From Thereva unica (lineage: Eukaryota; Arthropoda; Insecta; Diptera; Therevidae), in NCBI GenBank assembly GCA_949987705.1, contig OX465286.1:2085445-2149444 (forward strand): 64,000 bases of DNA. The letters run 5' to 3'. How positions within the stretch are numbered: the first letter of the stretch is position 1; each line of letters opens with the position of its first letter. Position numbers and translations under genes: made by a program. Below the pieces are notes generated by a model. That model searched no databases and was not told the DNA's origin. It saw only the letters and a list, made by a program, of their open reading frames with translations. This document shows, piece after piece, positions 22,570 through 35,291 of this stretch.

Positions 22570-24890
22570 CCAGCTACATAGAAGCGTCTATTTTGTGCAG
22601 CACCACATCCTGTGAATTATTCTCGCCGCCCACAATGTAGCCTTCGCCTATGTGGATTACTGTCATAAGTCTTAATAATATACAACAAGGATTTTTTGTT
22701 GATAGTTCCCCACTACACAAGGGAACCACCCCTCCAAGTTCAGCCTCATCCCATCTGTGGCAGCCCCTTCGAGTCATGGGGAATTATTGGGGAATAATGT
22801 TGGGAGAAAATTATTTTACAAGTGCCTTGCGATATCTTGATTTTATCCTTTTTGGGTAAGTGAGGAGTAGGCTGTCTGTGTACCGTCAACACCTGCTGCT
22901 TGGTGCTGCTATGTTTCTCGTTTCATCTCCCTGTTTCACCCACGAAATACATATACATACATATATGCATATATACAAGCGCAGGACTGTGGCTGAACTG
23001 CACTATACTAAACACGATAGCGCCCCTCGCTGCCCATAGAGTATATCGCAGCGTAATGATTAGATCCATTAGACAACTACCGAGATTGGAGCTGCTTTCA
23101 ATATTATATACACATCCTTTCTCCCAGCTGTGTGTAATTTTGGTTTTGGTTTTCCTTTGCGGACAGATGAGATTATGATGATGATGATGACGATGACGAC
23201 AACCAAGATTATGATGACAATGATGAGATGAGACGTGTAGCGGCGCGTTACGGTTAGTTTAAAGTGGGGATAGCTTCTGTGGTTGGTATGTATAAATTGT
23301 AAATCTAAAGAGGAACTTTTGAGATTTTCATTTGATGTAGCGGTTAATGAGTTTATCCTTTGTATAGACCAGCACAAAAAACATAAGAAATTTTCCGGCT
23401 ACCAAGGACGAAATATAAAATGGAGTTTTCATGAGTTTTGTTGCCATTGAAAATCGACTCTTTGAAATTATCCTCCTACCCTTGTCTTCATCATCATCAC
23501 CACCACCATCACCGCCAGGCTTCTCTCATACAAAACAACATGCCAATTACTTTTAAGGACTATGCCATGTAAACAACGTATACAAAACGATAGCATCACA
23601 GCAGCAACAACGATATGATAAGAAACGGAAGGAGACAGGACGAAGGACACACGACAGTGGATGGGTGTTTCTTTTTTCTCTCTGGCTGTTATCTTCTGTA
23701 AAAAAACCCAAGATAAAAAGAGGATAACAAACATAAATTTGTATCAAAAAGGATTTTTCGAGAGAGTCGTAGTGAAATTTTTTCAAGATTCATGGACACT
23801 CTTCAAAGTGAACCATCGCAAAAGCCCACCACCACCGGTCCCCGATTATATGGTTAGGAAGGACGGGCAAAACTGGCAGGAAGCTGTAGGGAGAAAATTT
23901 GTGTTTTTTTTGTTTTTGCAGGGCGAAGGGGAGAGATTCCCAAAAATTTAACTTCATTTGCTTGCCAAAAATTTTATCTCAATTTTATAGAGCTTAGATA
24001 CGACGATATACATACATACTACATACATATGTACATACAACAAGGAAATGAGAAATTGCGGCTTGTGTACTTCGGAATAATTCAGAATCTCTTCTATAGT
24101 TCGAGAAATTGGACGGGTTTTTTTGCGGTTTATGAAAAGTTCTTCCTTCCACCACACACACACACAAAATAATCCTCAAGTTATTCCTCTACCATTTCAT
24201 CCAACCATCCATCCATCGATGTTCTCCTCTAGTATAGCATAAGCCATCATATCCCCCACTCACCCCGATGCTTTTATCTGCCAAACCATCGCAGCCACCT
24301 CCCCAGACCCCACGATCAAACCACCCTCGCACCCTACCCATAACAGGCCACACCATAATCCCCAAAGTTTCTCTTTTACGCAAATTAATATGGAACAGTG
24401 CACAAAAATTTGTAAGTGCTCCACTTGAGCTTTGCTTTTGCCATCAGGAGTGGCTTTGAGATTCGTAAATCAATTATCAGGACGCATTAACACAGGCAGG
24501 CATACATAGATGCATACATACAGCACTTATACAGAGAGCAGAGGATAAAGGAAGCGGCACGAAAAAATAAAGGGAATGAAATTTTCGGTGTTTTTATTAG
24601 AATAAAAGCAGAAAAAAATGGCAAAGGAACACGCCCATTTCGTTTTTTGGGTGTTTTTTAATATTTGCAAATCCATTCCGCCCCGTACCGCAAGATAGGA
24701 GATGTGATGTGGTTAGAGTCGTCCTTAAATAAAATTTCCGAGTCGTATCGAACTGCTAAAGGCGTACTAGACACGAGTCTCTAGAGAGACATGCCCAGAA
24801 TCTTATATCGTGAAAATTATTCAGAAAAATATTGTTTCATCGATCGAGCACTAATCGAACATTGTTCGAGCATTCTTCCGCCATGTGGTA
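22570..24890. other. Non-coding stretch with microsatellites
   Basis: Holds a GATGATGATGACGATGACGAC tract near 23174-23200, CATACATAC..GTACATAC repeats near 24010-24040 and a CA run near 24155-24168. No coding gene is recognised. Confidence 0.5.
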
Positions 24891-24899
24891 GCCCATTCC

Positions 24900-25060
24900 C
24901 TCAGCTTTGAAAACGGCCAACTTTGGCGAACTGCCATCTATGCTTGCCTTGATTGATTGCAACAGCTTGGATGTGAACGTGGCACGGTTTTACGCCGTTC
25001 TATATGAAGCTGTCGTTTCTCGCGTACCTTTGGAGCCCCAATTTCCGTTCCTTTTCTGCT
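24900..25060 (+). pseudogene. Jockey/CR1-like LINE fragment (endonuclease-RT linker)
   Basis: The plus frame reads LKTANFGELPSMLALIDCNS, then ARFYAVLYEAVVSRVPLE. This matches the linker between endonuclease and RT in Jockey/CR1-type ORF2 (F-x-x-A-N-F-x-x-L-x-x-x-L-x-x-x-D-W, then F-Y-x-x-L-Y-x-x-x-x-x-x-V-P). The expected aromatic after D is changed to C. It is isolated with no RT palm downstream, so it is a decayed fragment. Confidence 0.55.
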
Positions 25061-25069
25061 CTGCTCACA

Positions 25070-26620
25070 AGTACTCAATAGTAGAAATGGAACGAAGCAA
25101 TTGCCACGCGACTATTGTAAAGAGCTTTGTCTATGCGCTATCATCAAGATCTCTTCCAAAAAGGATTCCAGCCAGATCCCTCCGACCCATCATCATCATC
25201 ATATCATATCATGCCGTACGAAATACATCCTCCAGGAAGCATTAAAAATAGGTCATCAACCGACCGACGGCACTATCCCTATCCACAATGCTATATAAGA
25301 AAGGAAGAAGGCACATGACTCGTGTCAAATAAAAATTACAACTTGAAAATGCGCCAAGAAACATACTTCTTCTCTGAGGGTGTCGACCTACCCCCTACAC
25401 GTTAGGACAACAACAAAAAACAGGTAACAACAGAAATACCCTAATCATTATTCAGGAGCAACAAAAAAATACAACATGCACCATGAAACAGGTGCATCCC
25501 TATAAACAGTGGCGCGGGAAGCAGCAGCAACATACCAAAAAGCCGGAATCAAGCAGCTTGTGGCTATCTCTACTCTAGGATAAGAAGTCATTCGTCTCTC
25601 GTGTGATAAAAAGAAGCGAGGTCCTAGACCTTTAGCCTCTCAACCACCACCACCGGCGACCAAACCACGTTCGATTCGATTACATCCTGCTGCTGCCGGA
25701 TTCCCCGAGACTATTATCCCGCCGTAAAAGTGCGCGCCATATACAAGATCCACAACACACTATTGTGCAAGCAGCATGCACCACCGTCCGTCTATGATGG
25801 TGTGGTTGCAGCGAGTGTCCTGCTGTTGCCATTAGAGGATAAGGAAGAAATGTGTTTTTTTGTTGGGTTCCCGTTGGTTCCTTCCTCGGCCTGATAGCAA
25901 TTAACGTCAGTAGGATGAAATTAAAATGCGCGTCTATAGCAGGTGACTCTCTCTCTCTGGCCAAGTCTCCTTTCTTGGATGTTAATTATTTATTATCATC
26001 CCTTAAAAAATTATTATGTATATATGCCCAAGAAGAGGAGTACTTGAAGGGTTTTGTGTGTGTGAGGCTCATTTTCGTAATTATTCGAGGGAAAGATAAG
26101 AGACAAAAAACACAAAACGCCCCAAGAAGAAATTTTCCTTGTGTCGTTTTTATTAACCCTTAGAAAAGAGAGTGAAAAACGGGAAACGTGGCGTGCGCTC
26201 GAGAGCTGTGTTAACGTCCGGCTGTTATCACACGAGGTATTTACAGCAGCAACAACAACAAAAATAAGTCAACCAGACGATGATGTTAGCAATAATAATT
26301 GCAACATACGCGTGCACACGGCATTGAGGTGCGCGAAGTAATTTTAGATGACCTACATATACATAAATACTAAGAAGGAAGTTTAGGCCTGATGCGCAGA
26401 AGCAACGACCCAAGAGCTGGCCAGCAATGTCTACTGTTACAAAAACTAATCTATGTTATCCCGGTCTCCACTATTTACCACGCTTTTTTACGAGGGAGTG
26501 ATGAGAATCTTACATCGGTCTAGCAGGCGGGAAGGGGGCACCCAGACGGTAGGTCAGATTCCTTCTGACTAGCAACTCACCAACTCTTTAACGCATGATG
26601 TTCAAGTCCAGACTGGTATG
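25070..26620. other. Non-coding stretch
   Basis: Low-complexity tracts (CATCATCAT near 25190, CTCTCTCTCT near 25948, CAACAACAA near 26250). No recognisable coding exon. Confidence 0.5.
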
Positions 26621-26639
26621 ACCCGTAAAGGCATCACTT

Positions 26640-27290
26640 CAGCCTGGCGTCATCAGCATGACGCTTAAAATGGGATCCTTCAAAGGTGCTCACCAGCGCC
26701 GGAACAATATAGCCATCTAGCTCTATGTATCTGCTATCTCTCGTTGCATTTTGTTGCCTTTCCTGTTTCTTTGGGCTTCGTGCCTTCTGATATATGACCT
26801 TAAGCGCCAGCGCCACTTCCCACACATCCTTCGGCCTTATAATATGGTGTTGGACATTTAAAGAATACAGGTTCCACGTCCTCTTTATTGGCTGGGTTTT
26901 CTGGGCAGAACGGTGAATCGTCCCACCTGAAGCGGTGAAGATATGCCCTGAAACCTCCATGCCCACTAAGGAACTGCTGCGTGAGGTAATAACTTACTTC
27001 CGCATGTCCCCTCATAGCCCACTTCCCCATATTTGGTATGAGTCTATGTGTACATCGGCTCTTAGTAAGCTCGTCCCACCTCCTCTGCCATGTGCGGTGG
27101 ACTGGTTGCGCGTTAGAGCTCGTCGCACTTCCTTACACTCCTCGCTTGCATATTCTGGGTCGTACAACCTCTTGCCCTCCAATACAAGAATATCTTTAAA
27201 TCCTACATTCGGCCCACCTCGAATACAATTCGCATATATGGGCAGGCGCCCCAAAAACCACCTTGGCTTGCATTGCACCTTGTCGCGGCA
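26640..27290 (-). pseudogene. R1-like LINE ORF2 C-terminal region, decayed
   Basis: The minus strand, read through two frameshifts, gives KPRWFLGRLPIY..., EECKEVRRALTRNQSTAHGR, GKWAMRGHAEVSYYLTQQFL, SGHGGFRAYLHRFRWDDSPF and then CPENPANKEDVEPVFFKCP. The order YYLTQ-x-L-x-GHG-x-F-x-x-YL-x-RF, then a CP..C-type knuckle and a D(A)EHVFF-x-CP motif, is the hallmark C-terminus of R1/I-type elements. Frameshifts near 27012 and 26960-26800 and a loss of knuckle residues show that it is dead. Confidence 0.7.
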
Positions 27291-27617
27291 AACTCATTGG
27301 TGGCCTGTCGCGCCTCTATAGATCCTTTAAGCCTCGGTAAAAGTGTAGCAGCTCTCTCTGTGGTCGGAGAGATGCCGGGAATTGAATACTCCCTGGACGC
27401 GATAGAGACGGAACGGAAAACGGCAAGATCACTGAACTTTGAGTTCGGTGATCGATGAAGTGCTCCGACTGATCGTGTTTATCGTGTGCTGTGCGGCTTT
27501 GCGAAAAACTTGGTAATTAAGTTTACGCGGTCACCACAACCATAGCTACTATTCCACTGAAATTTCGAATCTCCCTGACTATCTCCCACACTCTCTTTCA
27601 CATTCTCACTCTCTCTC

Positions 27618-27840
27618 TCTAGATATCTGCAAAGCCTTTGATAGTGTATGACATCCTGCTTTATTGACCAAACTCCAAGCTATTGGGATTGACTATGTTC
27701 TAAACAACCGGATTAGGAGCTTTATTTCTGGATTGAACATCAAGGTAGTACCACACCATCTCTGCAGGTGTTGCCCAGGGCTTAGTTCTATCACCAGGTC
27801 TCAAGCAACAACCCTCCACAGTCAGCATTCCCCACCGTTC
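27618..27840 (+). pseudogene. LINE reverse-transcriptase palm fragment
   Basis: The plus strand reads DICKAFDSV, stop, HPALLTKLQAIGIDYVLNNR and then FISGLNIKVV. This is the RT block D-(I/L)-x-K-A-F-D-x-V-W-H-x-x-L-L-x-K-L-x-x-x-G-I of Jockey-type elements, with the W replaced by a stop. The following G-V-P-Q-G-S block is visible only in shifted form (LQVLPRA). It lies close to, but on the opposite strand from, the R1-like tail at 26640-27290, so it is a separate insertion. Confidence 0.6.
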
Positions 27841-27889
27841 CCCAGAGCTCTCCAGAGTTCAAGCGAGGTCCTAATCTATCCTGTCTTTC

Positions 27890-27950
27890 TCTATTCTTCG
27901 AGCTAAGATTTAATGTATACATATTGCACCTATAGACATTGCACCATGAC
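27890..27950 (+). repeat. LINE tail-like repeat, copy 1
   Basis: The block TTCTTCGAGCTAAG..., followed by ACATTGCACCATGAC, matches segments at 54060-54105 (plus) and about 63579-63635 (minus). All three are beside or near LINE remnants, so it may be a LINE 3' untranslated tail. Confidence 0.45.
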
Positions 27951-27959
27951 GGGTGCGAC

Positions 27960-29405
27960 AGGACGGCCTGGTAGTACCAAGGGCTTGCTCTGTCATTTAT
28001 GATACATCCAATCTGGAGGCCGCCACAAAATGCGGATCACAGTTTCTGTTGACTACAATTAGATCAGGCCTAGATTTGTTGAAGAAAAATTTCTTGTGAA
28101 TGAATGAAGAATTTCAACGTTTCTCGCGAGAACGGACGGAGAACGGACGGGATCTACACCTTAACGTGCACAAAACAGTTTAATCGGCGTATTTTAGTGC
28201 CGTAACGAAAACAATTTCTCAGTGTATCGATATATATGTATGTACATTCTCTTCATCCATCCATCGATCCTCGCGCGTTTCCATTACTTTTTTCTTCTAG
28301 CTTTTGCTTAGTTCTGATTATGCATAGTTAGCGCACTAGCTAGCGCCTTAGTAGAGTAGTTCACACAAAGTATGCATACCTGTACGTATACGCAACTATC
28401 TATATATAGCTGTAGGGCATCTCTACTGCTGCTTCAAAGCGAGTGGTGGTGTAATTTGAAAATTTAAATCTGGTAAGTTTTTGTTGTTGACGAAGAGCAA
28501 TACCACACAATAACAACAACAACAACAAAATCGAAACGGAGTAACATTCTTCCTAACAAGACGTGGTCTTCTTACCTTCGGCCTTCTTCTTATTCCTACT
28601 CTGTGTATTATTAAACGAGACGTTCTGTACCCCCACTAGATTATAGTAGTTGAGTGGTGTGTTTGTGTGTGTATAAAAGTGACGACCCAAAAAACCAATA
28701 AATCTTTGACCGTATCTAAACTAATGGAAACGAAAATTAAATTACTTCCAAGTGAAAATCACTATATAGGCGAGACTGCATCATCCATGGGTCTAGCAGC
28801 ACTGCTCCGCTCCACTCTCATGGTGGCTTACCTGGTTAATTCGAACCACGGAACAACAACAACAAAAAATCATGTCTTTTTTTCTACTTTATTATTTTCA
28901 TTTAGGCTCTAGAGAGAAAATCCAGAATGGTGTGTAATTTGCTTAATCTTTTAATCCCCGGTTTGCTTCCTTGTGGAATATGTATGTTTTTTCGTTGGTC
29001 CAGAGTTTGGACACTCCGATTGTATGGTTGCATATATCTGCGCCGCACAAGCACCACCACCGATCGATCAATGCACGTTTGATTTACAGCAAGATCAATA
29101 CAAGATCCGGTAGAGATATATAGTTGGCATCCATAGTACGTGATCTACACTATATAGAATTTCTGAGCCATACACGAGAGAGAGGGAGATAGATTCCCAT
29201 TAAAGAAATTCATTGATAGATTCCATCCCGCCAAACTTTTCTGTGTCGAATTTCTCTCTAGGTGTTTTGGTTTTTTGTTTTTTTTCCATCAACATTTTTC
29301 TTTCGTCTTCAAAGTCCAGAAAGACGACAAAAAATATAGAAAAACTTGTGAATGAGTTGATGAAAATTCAGTAAAAGGGCGATAGGCGATAGGAGTGAGG
29401 ACGGG
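27960..29405. other. Non-coding stretch
   Basis: Contains (AAC)n tracts and AT-rich runs. No coding exon is recognised. Confidence 0.5.
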
Positions 29406-29411
29406 GTGAAG

Positions 29412-29570
29412 ATGGACAACCAAAATCCGGCAAACCACGACAAAGAATTAAATTTCATTCACAAGACTCGTTCTTTCGCGTTCTCCGTGGCTCTCAGGTT
29501 TTCACTTGGAGTTTGTTCGCTTGTTATACTGTCCAACTGCATCATCATCATTACATTCTTCTACATGGGC
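29412..29570 (+). CDS. Candidate first coding exon of a membrane-anchored protein
   Basis: An ATG in good context (GAAGATGG) opens 53 codons that end exactly on a codon boundary at the donor ATGGGC|GTAAGT (29571). The first 20 residues, MDNQNPANHDKELNFIHKTR, are polar; a long hydrophobic segment follows (about residues 31-53, SLGVCSLVILSN then CIIIITFF). This is the layout of a type II signal anchor or first transmembrane helix. No downstream exon could be matched and the protein is not recognised. The isoleucine run comes from an ATC repeat, so a chance open frame remains possible. Confidence 0.3.
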
Positions 29571-29599
29571 GTAAGTATCTCGGGTAGAACTTAAATATC

Positions 29600-30350
29600 C
29601 GTATCCTTAACCCATCATTGCTTGGCTAAAGCCCTCCCAGGTAAATCCCATCGGCAAAGTCAGAATTAAGACAATACGCGATGTACCTGCTGCATGCACA
29701 CCGGTACTGTACTTCATCTCAGACCAAGTTTCATTCATCATGAGCACTAGAGAGAAAGACACTTACGGAGGCTCTATAGCAGCCAACAACGAATTATATA
29801 AATTAAGCCATGAGTGGATACTGTCCCCTTCCATGGCAAGTACTGTCTATGTTCTTAATGCTATTGTCGCCACTCGATGATGATGAATATATAATAATAG
29901 GAACACGATACCAAGTTGTTCACTGGAAGCACACCCAACAGGTGCATGATATGGAAGAGAAAAACGCACAAAACATTGTCCAGAGGTGCTTCATAGTGCG
30001 GCCACAAAAAATGAAGAATCATTAAAGGAGGATGAAGAATCATTGAAATCTCATATTATTAACTACTCCCTCTCGATCTCCTTGTGTGTGTGGGAATGTC
30101 ACCATAGATAATCACGAGGCATATGTGAGGCTGTATACTGAGAGTTGAAGCTGATCGCTGTTATCATATGTCCTATATAATCATTTCGAAGGCTGGTTAG
30201 CAGCACTATAGTGCATTATGCATGTCATTTCCTTAATGGATAGGCGTGTGCAGCCTGCGCAAACACAGGAATGAGCTATCAGTTTATATATGGTGAGATA
30301 TCATTGAAGGTCCTAAAGTGAGTTTATCGCGACATTATTTTTTGATAACA
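29600..30350. other. Non-coding stretch
   Basis: No coding segment is recognised. Confidence 0.5.
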
Positions 30351-30359
30351 GAGTTCGAT

Positions 30360-30665
30360 GATAACGGGGGTGATCTCTGTCGAACTCTTGCAGCTTTCTA
30401 ACTTTAAGCTCTGCTATCGAAAAACCCTCCTCAGGCCAAGAGATACTAAGCTTCGATGACCAGCAAATTCTAAGATTTTAGTAGTGGCAAGATCATGTGC
30501 TTGGTGATACCAGGGATGATCTCTACCGATATTCTGTCGAACTCTTTGAAACCCTGCTAACTTTAAACTCGTGCTATTAAAATACCCTCCAGGTTAAGAT
30601 ACACTCTCGTGTACCCCGCGAGTAGCCAATTCTTTTGGATTCTAGTGGTCTAGAACACTTCTGCA
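30360..30665. repeat. Diverged tandem duplication, ~145-bp unit
   Basis: Unit 1 (about 30362-30505) and unit 2 (about 30506-30665) share, in order, GATCTCTG/GATCTCTACCG, TGTCGAACTCTT, GCTAACTTTAA-type, GCTAT.(A)AAA.ACCCTCC, AGGxxAAGATAC and AGCxAATTCT. It is non-coding and substantially diverged. Confidence 0.6.
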
Positions 30666-30669
30666 AACT

Positions 30670-32870
30670 ACTATTATAAATATTTAAAAAAAAAAAAAAA
30701 AATATGCCCAGTTTATACACCGCCTGAAAGATGGAAATTGACCGGAAATAGGACCACTTTCGTCACACTTAGCGATCCCCGTGAATGGAGATCGGAACAC
30801 GGCAGAAATACAACAGTACCAAATATATATATATATTCCCTCCATCGCTACCCTCCCTTCACCGCTTCTTCACTCCAAAAACACTTTTCACTTTTTGGGT
30901 AGACGACGCACAGCAAGAGCAGCATTTGTTCTTCTTCTTTTACCTTCTTGCATGTACCTTTGCGTGTACCTGTCTGTACAAATATATGTAAATTTGAATA
31001 CACCTAAAATTTATTTGGTGGTGTATGATCTGATCCGATCTGGCTGAATTAAAAAAATGTATATACATATAATACTAGCAACAGAATCGAATATGCCCTG
31101 AATGGTGTAACAACAGTCGTTATTATTTCCCCCTTTCACTACCTGGTGGCGTTTTTTTTCTTGCGTGTTTTTCGGTTACTCGATGATTTTTTGTATTTAT
31201 TTCGTTTTTTTTTTCAATTCTTTTTTGTTTTTGCTGGCCTACCTTGCCTTGCCTCTGGTGTGGAATAGCAACATGCAGTCCGATACCCGACGATGACGTG
31301 AAATCCAAATCAAATTCGGCTGCGGCATGCGCGCGCAGCTTTGGATAAATTCTTTTAAAATTGGATTCAGGTCAACCATCTATCCCTGAACTCGCGCGCC
31401 ACAGGTAGGTGGGAAGAGAGCAGAGGGGGGGGGGCGGCAGGCAGGCAGACAGTAGTAGTAGTTATTTGCAGAGATTAGGCACAACTAGCCGCATTCGAGG
31501 AGTAAATATACAACAGTCCAGCCAGCAGCAACAACAATAAAAACAACAACAACGTTATAGGGTTCAACCCCGGCGTTGATGGGCAAGATCAGCGTGTGGT
31601 ATGTGATGACCACTTGTGCTATATATGAGCATGAAAATCTCTGAGGGTTGATTGAGGGTTTTTTTCAAATGACAATATCAACCTGCGAGGAGTAGGCAGG
31701 TGCTCAAGGTCTCTAGATCTTGGTCTCGATCATTTTTTTGTGATTTTCTGTGTGCTCATTTTTTTGTTGACACGCTTCGATATCTTCTTAAAATACCGTA
31801 CAGTCAGCTGGTAGATGTATTCCTCGCCCCCACCGCCCCCTCAGTCCTCACAGACTGGCAGTCAGTCTCGATCGATGACAATATCGCGAGTATCGATGAT
31901 GGCGATGAGAATTATTCTTCACTTTTCGCAAGTACAGGAAAAAACGAAAAAATAATCGTGAGATTTTCGGATTAAAAATTTCATGTTTTTACTACTACCG
32001 ATTGCCGTACAAAAAACTGCGTGGCTTGTGTTTTTGGGGAAAGATAGTTTTTGTTATTGCAGTAAAATTCTTAAAATAAACGCAATTATTACACGGTTTT
32101 TGGCTACCATTTTTACGGGGACAGATCTCAACATTCATCCAATCCATTATGCGCGATATACATACGTAAATTCTATAGTATAGCTTTGCTAGATTCAAGG
32201 TTCTGGATATAGAAAAGAAGAACATCGCGAAAAGGAAAAGACCTCTCTGTGGGGAGCAGCAAATCATAAGACTTCTTGCTTTAATGTGCACTTGTCATTG
32301 CGAATTTTTTTTGTTTTTAAAATGACGCTTTGTCATCATGAAGTTTTATTTTAATAGTGTAGCCTTAATTTTTGGTAGATAGAAAGTGGAGTAGTAGTAG
32401 TAGATCTGTTCTATAACCCATCCAGCCCCACGTCTGCAAGAGCGCGCATACTCCTAAAAGCTGTCTCGCGACTACTGAAAGTGGTGGTGAGGGGTTTATA
32501 TTATAGGTCCAAAACTACTGTGGCCCTTCGCTTCGCCTATCGTACCTCGTACCAGCCCCATTCCTAATTGCAGTTGCGAATATCCCGATGAGACAGACCT
32601 AGAGCTCGCATCTCGTTGTCAAAAGTAAGTCTGGAACCTGAAAAGTCTCTTCAGGTGGGTGTTGTGGAAGAGGGGGAGGTCATAATATTCTATACATGAA
32701 CATATAAAGTAGAACTTCTCCTTATCTCTTCCTAATGGTATTTTCTATCGAATGCCCTAACGAATGCCATTTATTCTAAATCATCACAAAATATCCAACC
32801 CAGGAGCAAGACAGCCAACAATAGCGCGCGACCCCAAACAACTCCTTTCACGACACGCGCAAATATTGTC
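30670..32870. other. Non-coding stretch
   Basis: Has a poly-A run near 30687-30702, a G10 run at 31425-31434 and (AAC)n tracts near 31525-31550. No gene is recognised. Confidence 0.5.
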
Positions 32871-32879
32871 TTTAAAGAC

Positions 32880-32986
32880 AGCGGGAAAATATTGAAGCTG
32901 TTCTCGATAGGCAGTAAAGAATTGCTTCCACATCGCATCCTTTGGAAGGTGTTACGAAGATTTTGGTTTTCTGTTCAACAGACAAA
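32880..32986 (+). repeat. 107-bp dispersed repeat, copy 1
   Basis: Aligns without gaps to 41712-41818, with about 6-7 differences in 107 bp. Both copies are open in the same frame, reading KLFSIGSKELLPHRILWKVL and RRFWFSVQQT here. Most differences are transitions. The flanks are unrelated. It may be a conserved piece of a mobile element's coding region or simply a young repeat. Confidence 0.75.
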
Positions 32987-32999
32987 TTTTTCTTCAAGA

Positions 33000-35270
33000 A
33001 AATCAAAAACGAGCTGTTTGAGCCTTATGCAGGAAACTGTTTTGAAACATATTTTGGGCGTTTGGGCGTGTACTCTTTAAAAGTTTTCGAACAAGCCCTA
33101 CAAAAGAGCTTCCATTGAGCTTCTCAAGAAGCTGTCGGGAAGAAAATGCAACGCTTCCTCCCAATGACATGCAATTATAAAAAAGATATGACGTGGGATA
33201 CGGACAAGAAGGGCTCCTAAGCTTCAAGAGAAGGCTTCGTCATGTCTTAAAGTAGGCTTCCGTACCCCAGTGGGTAATAATAATAATAATAAATATACTA
33301 CACACATACAAAACAAAAAAATTCCAGAAAATGTCCCGGACTTGAAGTCTCCTATCAGAAATTATCAGGTTCCGGCTGCCATATAGAGATGGCCACAAAT
33401 TTTATATAGCTGATCTGAAAGTTTTTTCGGAGCAGTGCAAGCTCTCTTGACTGGTGGTGGTGTTATTGCTGGTCACAAATTTACGCGCTTGCCCTTTTCT
33501 CTCATAACACGTACGCACTCTCATATGTGTGTATGCACATTAAAAAATCACGGAAGAGAATTCTACAATTTTGTCCTGTACGCGAGGTGTAACATTGTGG
33601 ATCTTGATTCGACCGACCCCCTTGGCCTCCCTCTTTCAATATTCACAATCCGTTCGTTCCGTTTCTGCCGCTCCCGATCTATATCCCGAATCGCTCTGGT
33701 TAGTCCTGCTGGGTGGCTGTCAGCTGGTGAGTCCTTGTGCTTTAGTTGTTTTAATCCTTTCAGAATGGATTTCACTAGTGTAGCATGGAGCGCTCCCCCC
33801 GCCACCCCAAACATAACCATTACATGGTCGATTTGCTGGCACAAGTACTAAAAGTGGGACCGAATCGAATATGTAGTCAAATGTTGCCTCTGATGGTCAA
33901 GTTCTCCCTCTGATAGGGGGTTTGAGCTCTTCCTGCCACACAAAATCCCTTCGACTGGTCTCTCATTCCCCATCCACAGAGACTCTGGCTCAAACACCCT
34001 GGCCTGTTCTACTGTCGATATTTTTGTTAATGTTGTCCTTAGGTTTTGGGTTTGCAGTAATGCAGCAAGGTACCGAGGCCAGTCCGAAAGAAACACACAC
34101 ACACCTAAATAAAAACCGAGTTGACCACTTTGAATGCATGTGAAGTGGCGGATGTGGGTGTCATGCAGACAGAAAACCCAGTGACAGGAGGATGCCCTTT
34201 ATTAGATCTGGATCCCAAATCTAGGGCCATTTGCACACGCCATCTCGAGAGCGCTCTCATCTTGGTCGGGCACCCTCCTATGCCTTCAATACTTTTGCTA
34301 ATCCCCTATTTTAATTTCTTGAGCTGCACACTCTCGGGAATCGACAAAAACCGAGGAACCTCGCCAATCAATCCTCGTTTTTATCTGCTTGCTTGCTATG
34401 CGGTAGCAGCCAGACACGTCCTCTCGCGTTCATATCTTCTGGCCAGCCGGGGGTCCTTGGTCTCTCCACTTTACTCATACGTACATATATTCATATTTGA
34501 GGTTTCCGAATTGAGTTGTCCCAGGGACCCACCACTGGGGCACCGGGTAATTGTCGTTCATTTAAATTAATTGACTGGAAAATCATTTAACACAAACGAC
34601 GCGATTTCCTTGGGCATTTTGATGGCTTTATTTTATGTGGGAACTCCTATATAAAAAAGGATTCCTCTGGTGGTCTCTAGATAAACACCCAAGTTGATTC
34701 CCCTGTGCTGTGCTGTCTCGGCGGCGGCACTGCGAAGAGATGATGTCGGCTTAGTTTTGTGGATATCATCATCCATTCTGATATGTTATATGATGGCTCT
34801 TGCTTTGGGGGGGCTTAATCCTGTTGTGGTTGTTAGCTTAATGTGGATTATAAAGATAAAGAAAATTTGTAGAGTGGTTTTTTAGGGGGGCCGAGGTGGT
34901 GGGGGATAATGTGGAATATGTAGAAAATAATGGACTGATGGTAGTTGTGTTCTCACGTGCCACTATAAATTTTTGGTCATCGTATTACTAAGGGACACTT
35001 TTTGGGAAAGAATGAGGTTCAATCGCGAGAACGTTTCTGTGTAGTCGATCTAGTCTAGAGTAGTCGTACTTAATCTAAGTAGTCGATCTAGTCGATCAAG
35101 TCTTCTTTGACCTAAAAATTAAAAATTTGACGGGGACATATTAGGAGACTTCCTCTTCAGGTGTAGTGTACAAGCTCGATATTTTGGTCGACGTTTCTAG
35201 AATATGTCTTTATTGATTTTGTTCTTTTTTTTCTATAGAAACGATTATGGTAACACTTTTGATTCAAAAA
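33000..35270. other. Non-coding stretch
   Basis: Several open frames of 60-149 codons occur, but none shows a domain or splice context. Probably intronic or intergenic. Confidence 0.45.
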
Positions 35271-35291
35271 ACATTTCTTTTATTGTTTCAG

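Noticed and set aside
33435..34570. Cluster of 70-149-codon open frames
   Set aside because: Frames overlap on both strands, show no motif or splice pattern, and have no coding-like conservation clue.
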